Shown here in pieces: positions 1 to 5,086 of a stretch of 7,574 nucleotides of DNA (the stretch's first letter is position 1; every line of letters begins with the position of its first letter). Source of the stretch: Clostridia bacterium (lineage in GTDB: Bacteria > Bacillota > Clostridia > Christensenellales > UBA1242); assembly GCA_028704215.1 (NCBI GenBank), contig JAQVLJ010000037.1, positions 1-7,574 of the forward strand. Reading direction: 5' to 3'. The position numbers and the translations under genes are program-made. A model generated the notes under the pieces. That model made no database searches and was not told the DNA's origin. It was given only the letters and a program-made list of their open reading frames with translations.

Positions 1-2779
1 TCTGATCTTGATAGCGAAAAATACTAGTGGCAATTATGTTGAAACACCTTTATCAAACTCACTGGTTGATTTGAATAATGGACTAACTGATGATACGTAT
101 AATTTTGTTGAATTGTTTGATTTGGAAAGTTGGGATTTTCAATTAAATCTAAAACGTGATAGTTATTACAAGTTAATACTTACTGACATGTTGGGCAATT
201 CAAGTATAAAATATATTGACACAGGATTTGTAGAAATAGAGAGAGATTTCTTTATACCAAATATCAATGCAAGTATTAGTTTGGATAGTCAGCAATCTCA
301 ATTTGTGCCACGGCCAGATGATACAGATTATTTCTTTACAGTAGGCAACGTTTATTACACAACAAAGCCAGTCATTATTCAATACTACGGCAATCAATAT
401 TCAACAGCAGAAATATATCGTTACAACGAATTGGCACAAAGATATGATTTGTACTCTGCTATTGGTAATGATTTGTCAGTACGAAACAGTGTTTATAGTG
501 TAATTGATACCAACAATTCATTATTGAAAGACTTGATATTTATGCCACCAAACTATCTGAACGGATTTGCTTCAACGGGTGGAAAATATATTTACAGAGT
601 GGTATTGAAGAGTGAACAAGATGACAGTGAACAAACTTACAATTTTGTCATTGACAATAGCTCTCCGCAAGTCAATTTCTACAATATGAATAGAGAAAAC
701 AAAAATAATATTGCTTCAGTAAATAGCACAATTTCATACAATACAACATCAGAAGCCTTGTTGCTTACTTGGGGAGCATTCTCATCTCAAAACTTTACTA
801 ACAAAGTAGTTTTGTCCAAAAAAATAATTAACAATGACAATACAACAAGTTGGGACAATACTGATATTACCTCATACTATGACACGGGATACACTATTTC
901 TCCAATAGACTCGGAAGGTACTTTCGTATTACATTTGTATACGTATAATCCTGCCAATAATGTTGTAATGGAAGATAGATACTTTGCCTTTACAATTCGC
1001 CAAAGTGATAATTTTATGTACACTATTGTATACAAAGACCACCAAGAAGATGCCATGACAGATTATCAAGAAAGCACCACTTGGGCGGAAGTAAAAGAGT
1101 ACATAGGTAGCAGTGCTAGTTTGCCGCTAGTAGTAAGTTCTCGTTTGGGCGAACAAACAGAAATACCACTTTATATGTCTACACAAGAACTTCAAGTTTT
1201 GACAAATGCAGATAGAGATATTACCTTGACTTGTATTGTTGCTCCTTCTTCAAGTTCACTTACAAGTATATTGCCAAAGTATAACGATGCACTAAAAACT
1301 AGTGGCTACAAATTGTATTTGTATCGTATACACAGTACAGACAGTTCAGGATACATTTACGAGGAATATGTAGCCTTGGCAAAGGTGCCTGTGGCAAGTG
1401 ACAATGGCTTAAATAATAGTACAAATGGTGCTTTATTAACTACATTCCTATTAAACGATGAAAGAGTAGATAGCACAATCAATTTGTTAAGTCAAAATGA
1501 AAAATATACATGGATACCAAAATATGATGATGAAGAAGATATATTGCTCGATCAAATAGCTTTCAATAGTTTCTATCGAGGCAACGCTTCTTCAGACGTA
1601 GATATGCTAGTGAAGAAAAATCCTGTTATAATAGATGTTTATTACAACAATGCTTTGGTATATTCTACAAACGGAACTATACAAGAAGGTGAAACTTTTA
1701 GTATTTCCACAGTCAAATTTGCTACAAGCGGAAAGTATGTACTTATGTTTAGAGATTTGGCAGGTAATAAGAAGGTCTTTACTCGAAGCAACTACAATTA
1801 TGATAGTTTTGCGCTTACTGTAACACGTGATTTGTTGATAACCGTAAATGACTTGCCTGTTGTAGAAAACGCAATGTACAATGGTGCCGTAAAGGTGACA
1901 ATCAGTAATCCTGACACTTATAAAGCAGGTAGTATACAATATGATGTGATATACAACGGTACAAGCAAAAGTTATGCACGTAGTCCATATTCTTATACGT
2001 TTACGACGCCAGGCTTTTATAAGATTGTAGCGAGTGCGATAGTAACTTACTATGTCGGACAAGAAAAAAACGAACTCATACTTACAAAACAATTTGTTTT
2101 CACTATTATAGACCCAGATGAAGCACGAATTGCGCTAGATTTTACAAACATAAACAATTTGTACCAAATTCAATCTGTAATTTTTAGAGATAACGATGTA
2201 ACCTCATTGTTTGCAGGGCTTTTGAATGGAATAGATTTGGATGAAGATGATGAAGGATTGATAAAAGAAAATTTGATAACGTATGATAGATTAAAAAATT
2301 ATAGCAAAACAAATTCTTTAATCAATGTTGGTAAATACACATTCACGTATTTGGCAAATGGTGACAAACTGGTGCCATCTCAAACAATATCTGTAACTTT
2401 TTGGATTAATGCAGAAACACCATCAATATTAAGTTCGATTAGTGCAGGAGAGTCAACTACAAAAAATATTGTAATTAAGTTTAATCCTTATATAATCAAT
2501 CAACAAGTCGGTAATTGTTCTGTAGTCATAAATGACACAGTGTATATGAACATAGGCGAAAACGCACAGAACGCTTTGTCTGAAATAGTACTTACTACAA
2601 ATAGCGTTTACTATATTCAAATAAGAAGTGATAGCGGCATGATTATTTCTAGTTTTAAAGTAATCAAAAAAGCCCCACTCAACACAGTATCCATTATCTT
2701 GATAGTGTTGGCATGCTTGATTGTGGTAGGTGGAACGACAGTATTTATTATACTTAGAACTAAAGTTCGTATTAGATAA
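1..2779 (+). CDS. Large cell-surface protein with Ig-like modules and a C-terminal membrane anchor, 5' partial
   Basis: The reading frame is open to the left edge (first whole codon at base 2), so the N-terminus and any signal peptide lie outside. A TTG at base 8 is the first start-type codon but has no visible ribosome site and is probably internal. Residue numbers below count from that TTG (923 residues). The protein is rich in Ser, Thr, Asn and Tyr and almost free of Cys. It shows recurring beta-strand endings of the type Gly/Ser-x-Tyr-hydrophobic followed by Asp-x-x-Gly-Asn, near 52-66, 191-218, 304-320, 575-589, 668-682, 774-800 and 865-886; examples are DMLGN and RDLAGN. This resembles bacterial Ig-like or fibronectin-type surface modules. 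A single hydrophobic helix at about 893-916 is followed by a basic tail (RTKVRIR), so the bulk should be extracellular with the C-terminus in the cytoplasm. There is no LPXTG signal and no catalytic motif that I recognise. Adhesion or a structural surface role is inference only. Confidence 0.85.
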   Translation, partial: LILIAKNTSGNYVETPLSNSLVDLNNGLTDDTYNFVELFDLESWDFQLNLKRDSYYKLILTDMLGNSSIKYIDTGFVEIERDFFIPNINASISLDSQQSQFVPRPDDTDYFFTVGNVYYTTKPVIIQYYGNQYSTAEIYRYNELAQRYDLYSAIGNDLSVRNSVYSVIDTNNSLLKDLIFMPPNYLNGFASTGGKYIYRVVLKSEQDDSEQTYNFVIDNSSPQVNFYNMNRENKNNIASVNSTISYNTTSEALLLTWGAFSSQNFTNKVVLSKKIINNDNTTSWDNTDITSYYDTGYTISPIDSEGTFVLHLYTYNPANNVVMEDRYFAFTIRQSDNFMYTIVYKDHQEDAMTDYQESTTWAEVKEYIGSSASLPLVVSSRLGEQTEIPLYMSTQELQVLTNADRDITLTCIVAPSSSSLTSILPKYNDALKTSGYKLYLYRIHSTDSSGYIYEEYVALAKVPVASDNGLNNSTNGALLTTFLLNDERVDSTINLLSQNEKYTWIPKYDDEEDILLDQIAFNSFYRGNASSDVDMLVKKNPVIIDVYYNNALVYSTNGTIQEGETFSISTVKFATSGKYVLMFRDLAGNKKVFTRSNYNYDSFALTVTRDLLITVNDLPVVENAMYNGAVKVTISNPDTYKAGSIQYDVIYNGTSKSYARSPYSYTFTTPGFYKIVASAIVTYYVGQEKNELILTKQFVFTIIDPDEARIALDFTNINNLYQIQSVIFRDNDVTSLFAGLLNGIDLDEDDEGLIKENLITYDRLKNYSKTNSLINVGKYTFTYLANGDKLVPSQTISVTFWINAETPSILSSISAGESTTKNIVIKFNPYIINQQVGNCSVVINDTVYMNIGENAQNALSEIVLTTNSVYYIQIRSDSGMIISSFKVIKKAPLNTVSIILIVLACLIVVGGTTVFIILRTKVRIR

Positions 2780-2785
2780 AACTAA

Positions 2786-2817
2786 AAAAAAGTAAGGTTA
2801 TATTTCCTTACTTTTTT
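2786..2817. terminator. Bidirectional intrinsic terminator between convergent genes
   Basis: AAAAAAGTAAGG at 2786-2797 pairs perfectly with CCTTACTTTTTT at 2806-2817 around an 8-base loop (TTATATTT). The core is a 6-bp GTAAGG/CCTTAC stem. On the plus strand it is followed by six T; on the minus strand the A run 2784-2791 reads as eight U. It lies 6 bases after the stop of the surface-protein gene and 8 bases beyond the stop of the minus-strand gene, so it can end both transcripts. The core stem is short and only moderately GC-rich, so efficiency is uncertain. Confidence 0.85.
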
Positions 2818-2825
2818 GCTACACA

Positions 2826-3275
2826 TTATTTGTAATTTTTTAGAGTTTTTATGATGTTTTCTATTTCATTTTTTTGCATCATTGAAAGACAGTTTTTTGT
2901 ATAATCACGTTTTTCTAGTTTTATAATGGCAAATTTTTTGTCTATCAATTCTAGTGCTTTTATGACAATGTCGTCTATTGTAAGATTTTGATATTCAGCG
3001 TTTTTGACCACTACCTTGTCCAACATTCCATAGCTACATTCAAGATTTTCCAAACTTAGATTTATCACAGACATTAGATCTAACAAAGCCCCATTATATT
3101 TTTTGTTGTTATGCATTCGAAGTGAGTTTTTTACATTGTATGTTTCGAAATAAAGTTCTTGTACAAGTTTTTCTTTGATTTTTGAATCAACATTCTTTTC
3201 GATTTCAGTCAAATATTCACGTGCCATTTCTGTCATCGTCTTATCAGATGCTAACTTAAAATCATTGTACAACAT
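2826..3275 (-). CDS. Hypothetical small helical protein (149 aa), function unknown
   Basis: I do not recognise this family. The protein is 149 residues, highly charged (many Lys, Glu and Asp), with no signal peptide, membrane segment, metal-binding cysteine cluster or nucleotide-binding motif, so it is probably cytosolic. The sequence suggests almost entirely alpha-helical structure: residues 12-52 form a Glu/Lys-rich amphipathic stretch, 63-90 a Leu-rich helix, and 98-149 further helices ending in a basic tail. The ATG at 3275 gives the longest form. A second ATG at codon 14 is possible, and neither has a clear Shine-Dalgarno sequence. It is transcribed away from mrnC and towards the surface-protein gene, sharing the terminator at 2786-2817. 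Coding is supported by an uninterrupted frame filling the space between that terminator and the divergent promoter region, with base composition like its neighbours. Confidence 0.7.
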   Translation of the reverse strand: MLYNDFKLASDKTMTEMAREYLTEIEKNVDSKIKEKLVQELYFETYNVKNSLRMHNNKKYNGALLDLMSVINLSLENLECSYGMLDKVVVKNAEYQNLTIDDIVIKALELIDKKFAIIKLEKRDYTKNCLSMMQKNEIENIIKTLKNYK

Positions 3276-3295
3276 ACTTATTTATATGTAAGTAT
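3274..3295. repeat. Inverted repeat over the start of the minus-strand gene
   Basis: ATACTTA (3274-3280) and TAAGTAT (3289-3295) form a perfect 7-bp inverted repeat with an 8-base spacer. One arm includes two bases of the start codon of the minus-strand gene, and the spacer holds its candidate -10 box. It could be an operator for a dimeric regulator, or a weak hairpin in longer transcripts hiding the start codon. AT-rich DNA yields such repeats by chance, so function is inferred. Confidence 0.35.
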
Positions 3296-3309
3296 ATTGA
3301 TTTTTAGAA
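3281..3309 (-). promoter_or_regulatory. Candidate promoter of the minus-strand hypothetical gene
   Basis: Read on the minus strand, TATAAA (3286 down to 3281) matches five of six -10 positions and lies 5 bases before the ATG. With 17-bp spacing the -35 would be TTCTAA (3309 to 3304), a poor match. The position would put the transcript start at about the start codon. This is weak support in AT-rich DNA. Confidence 0.25.
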
Positions 3310-3330
3310 TTAAACACTGTGCTCAATTTA

Positions 3331-3360
3331 TTTACTTAATTGCCACATTTGTGGTATAAT
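3331..3360 (+). promoter_or_regulatory. Sigma-A-type promoter with extended -10 for the mrnC run
   Basis: TGGTATAAT at 3352-3360 is a perfect -10 hexamer with the TGn extension. TTTACT at 3331-3336 (four of six matches to TTGACA) lies 18 bp upstream of it. The -10 ends 7 bases before the mrnC ATG, so the predicted transcript start, about 3367-3368, coincides with the start codon and no 5' leader or ribosome site would remain. It is the only good promoter I see ahead of the six-gene run. Confidence 0.65.
3343..3354. repeat. Short palindrome in the promoter spacer (candidate operator)
   Basis: CCACA (3343-3347) and TGTGG (3350-3354) form a perfect 5-bp inverted repeat around TT. It lies between the -35 and -10 boxes and ends directly against TATAAT, where a bound protein would block RNA polymerase. 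It is one of the few GC-containing patches in this intergenic region. No regulator is identified; the operator role is inferred from position. Confidence 0.35.
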
Positions 3361-3367
3361 AAATTTG

Positions 3368-3754
3368 ATGAAAATTTTTGATGCAAAACAAATGAACTGC
3401 CTTAACCTTGCATTTTTGGGAGACAGTATTTTTACACAGTTTATTAGAGAGTTTTTGGTCAAAAATTTTGATTACAAACTGAATCAACTTAACAAAATGA
3501 GCAACAAAATTGTTTGCGCTCGCAATCAATCAATTCTTCTTGAAAACATTGTTGATATTTTGACTGAGGATGAAAAAGACATTGCTAAACGTGCTCGAAA
3601 CATACATCCGGGCAACATTGCTAAAAACTCCACCCCAGAACAGTATTCGAAAGCAACACAATATGAAGCCATTTTGGGGTTTTTATATCTTACTGAACAG
3701 TTTGACCGTTTAAATGAAATTATGAACAAATCTATTGAGGAGTACCAAGATTAA
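3368..3754 (+). CDS. mrnC: Mini-ribonuclease III (MrnC), 23S rRNA maturation
   Basis: This is a 128-residue stand-alone RNase III catalytic domain without a double-stranded-RNA-binding domain, the normal size for Mini-III. Family signatures are AKQMNCLNLAFLGDSIF at residues 6-22, with Asp19 at the place of the conserved catalytic Asp, and a second block at about 75-108: RARN, then a Lys-Asn-Ser-Thr-Pro stretch, then ATQYEAILGFLYL with the metal-binding Glu100. In Bacillus, Mini-III trims both ends of 23S rRNA from a double-stranded precursor stem, helped by ribosomal protein L3; that role is inferred here by homology. A TTG at 3365 precedes the ATG in frame, but the ATG matches the family N-terminus. 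There is no Shine-Dalgarno sequence, and the -10 box ends 7 bases upstream, so translation is probably leaderless. The stop codon abuts the start of rlmB, as in the usual mrnC-rlmB pair. Confidence 0.95.
   Translation: MKIFDAKQMNCLNLAFLGDSIFTQFIREFLVKNFDYKLNQLNKMSNKIVCARNQSILLENIVDILTEDEKDIAKRARNIHPGNIAKNSTPEQYSKATQYEAILGFLYLTEQFDRLNEIMNKSIEEYQD
3737..3742 (+). promoter_or_regulatory. Ribosome binding site of rlmB inside the mrnC 3' end
   Basis: GAGGAG lies within the last codons of mrnC, 12 bases before the rlmB ATG. It is a strong core with longer than usual spacing. No better site exists closer, and the stop and start codons are directly adjacent, so the two genes are probably translationally coupled. 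Confidence 0.55.
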
Positions 3755-4477
3755 ATGATAGTTGAAGGACTTAATGTTATAAATGAATTACTCAATTCCC
3801 ACTACGAAGTAGAAAAAGTTTTTGTTGCTGATTTTCTCAAAGATAGTGAAAAACAAAATATTACCAATCTTGCAAACGAAAGAAATGTAACAGTAGAAAT
3901 AGTGGACAAAGCGACTTTACAAAAGTTGTCCCCGTCGAGTCAAAATCAGGGTTACATTGCTTTTGTAAAAGCATTTGAGTATAACGATTTGCACAAAATA
4001 ATACAAGAAGCAGAGCAGAACAATGATAAAATGTTTTTTGTAATTTTGGATTCAGTAGAAGACCCACACAATCTTGGTGCTATAATTCGTACCTGTGAGT
4101 GTGCAGGCGTGACAGCAATCATTTTGCCTAAAAATCGCGCTTGTCCAGTGAATGCCACTGTATTCAAAACAAGCGCTGGGGCTCTTGTTCATACAAATAT
4201 TTGTCAAGTTACTAACCTTAATCAAACGATAGAAATGCTCAAAAAACACAACGTGTGGGTGTATGGGTTGGAAGCGGGAAACAAACAAATTTATGACACA
4301 GATTTGCAAGGTAATATTGCCTTGGTTATTGGTAGTGAAGGTTTCGGAATAAGTAGACTTGTAGCACAAAACTGCGATGAAATTTTATCCATACAAATGA
4401 AAGGTAAAGTGAATAGTTTAAATGCATCAAACGCATCTGCAATAGCAATATTTGAAGCGCTACGTCAAAGAAAGTAG
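3755..4477 (+). CDS. rlmB: 23S rRNA 2'-O-methyltransferase of the SpoU/TrmH family (RlmB-like)
   Basis: This 240-residue protein has the usual length and two-domain layout of the family. Residues 1-72 form an L30e-like RNA-binding domain, opening with IVEGLNVINELL and closing with the Gln-Gly (QGYIAF) motif. Residues 94-240 form the SPOUT knot methyltransferase. All three SpoU motifs are present: motif 1, LDSVEDPHNLGAIIRT (98-113) with Asn106 and Arg112; motif 2, VIGSEGFGIS (191-200) with Glu195; motif 3, IQMKGKVNSLNAS (213-225) with Asn223. These form the AdoMet pocket and active site. By homology the protein methylates the 2'-O of a guanosine in the 23S peptidyl-transferase region (Gm2251 in E. 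coli), although TrmH-family members for other sites cannot be excluded by eye. It follows mrnC with no gap and is followed after 5 bases by sigH, matching the Bacillus yacO position. Confidence 0.92.
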   Translation: MIVEGLNVINELLNSHYEVEKVFVADFLKDSEKQNITNLANERNVTVEIVDKATLQKLSPSSQNQGYIAFVKAFEYNDLHKIIQEAEQNNDKMFFVILDSVEDPHNLGAIIRTCECAGVTAIILPKNRACPVNATVFKTSAGALVHTNICQVTNLNQTIEMLKKHNVWVYGLEAGNKQIYDTDLQGNIALVIGSEGFGISRLVAQNCDEILSIQMKGKVNSLNASNASAIAIFEALRQRK

Positions 4478-4482
4478 GTATA

Positions 4483-5076
4483 ATGGAAAGCATAGATTTA
4501 TTATTGAAAAAAGCAAAAAACGACAATGAAGCAATGGAAAAGGTGCTTAATATTTTTAAACCGCAAGTGACTGCTATATGCAGGCAATATTTTTTGATAG
4601 GCGGAGATAGCGACGACCTAATTCAAGAGGGAATGATTGGGCTGTATTGTGCCGTAAATAGTTTTGATAACAACAAAAATGACAACTTTGCATCGTATGC
4701 AAATATTTGTATTAATAACAGGTTAAAATCATTAATAAAAAGTGCAAAAAGTAAGAAAAATCAGCCTCTAAATGATTACGTACCTATCGATATAAGAGAT
4801 GATTATGAAGAAAACTCAATAGCAAGCAAAATTGTCTTGCTTTCACACAACATTACTCCCGAAAAAGTATCAATGGACAAGCAGTACAGAGAAAATATGG
4901 AAACTCAAATAAAAAGTTTGCTATCTAACAAACAATATAGTATATTAATAATGTTTTTAAACGGCTATTCCTATATAGAAATTGCCAAAAAAATAGGCAA
5001 AAATATTAAGTTTGTAGACAATAATATTCAAGCAATAAAAAAGAAATTAAAATCACTAAAATTAGACCAATTATAA
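4483..5076 (+). CDS. sigH: RNA polymerase sigma factor, SigH (Spo0H)-like
   Basis: This is a 197-residue group 3 sigma factor with region 2 (about 22-92) and region 4 (about 140-193) but no region 3. The block YFLIG, then DDLIQEGMIGLY (36-55), closely resembles the SigH core-binding segment, as does the C-terminal helix-turn-helix GYSYIEIAKKIGKNIKFVDN (161-180), matching the GRSYQEI and KSIDNALQ parts I recall from Bacillus SigH. In Bacillus, SigH directs transition-phase, competence and early sporulation genes. It is about 20 residues shorter at the N-terminus than Bacillus SigH (218 aa), and the melting region (68-88) is less conserved, so promoter specificity may differ. The start follows rlmB by 5 bases; AGTAGGT at 4473-4479, overlapping the rlmB stop, is the ribosome site. 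Its place after mrnC-rlmB supports the SigH call, but rae1, normally between, is absent. Confidence 0.88.
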   Translation: MESIDLLLKKAKNDNEAMEKVLNIFKPQVTAICRQYFLIGGDSDDLIQEGMIGLYCAVNSFDNNKNDNFASYANICINNRLKSLIKSAKSKKNQPLNDYVPIDIRDDYEENSIASKIVLLSHNITPEKVSMDKQYRENMETQIKSLLSNKQYSILIMFLNGYSYIEIAKKIGKNIKFVDNNIQAIKKKLKSLKLDQL

Positions 5077-5086
5077 AGGAGCAAAA

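Noticed and set aside
8..10. TTG as the true start of the surface-protein gene
   Set aside because: The frame stays open to the window edge, there is no ribosome site in the seven preceding bases, and no signal peptide follows it, so the gene almost certainly begins upstream.
1607..2092. A 161-codon open frame on the minus strand
   Set aside because: It lies antisense inside the surface-protein gene, is rich in Cys, Ile and Tyr as expected from the complement of AT-rich coding DNA, and has no ribosome site or recognisable motif.
4479..4484. A perfect TATAAT at the sigH start codon
   Set aside because: It includes the first bases of the sigH ATG, so a transcript from it would begin inside sigH, and there is no -35-like hexamer at the right distance (4456-4461 reads GAAGCG).
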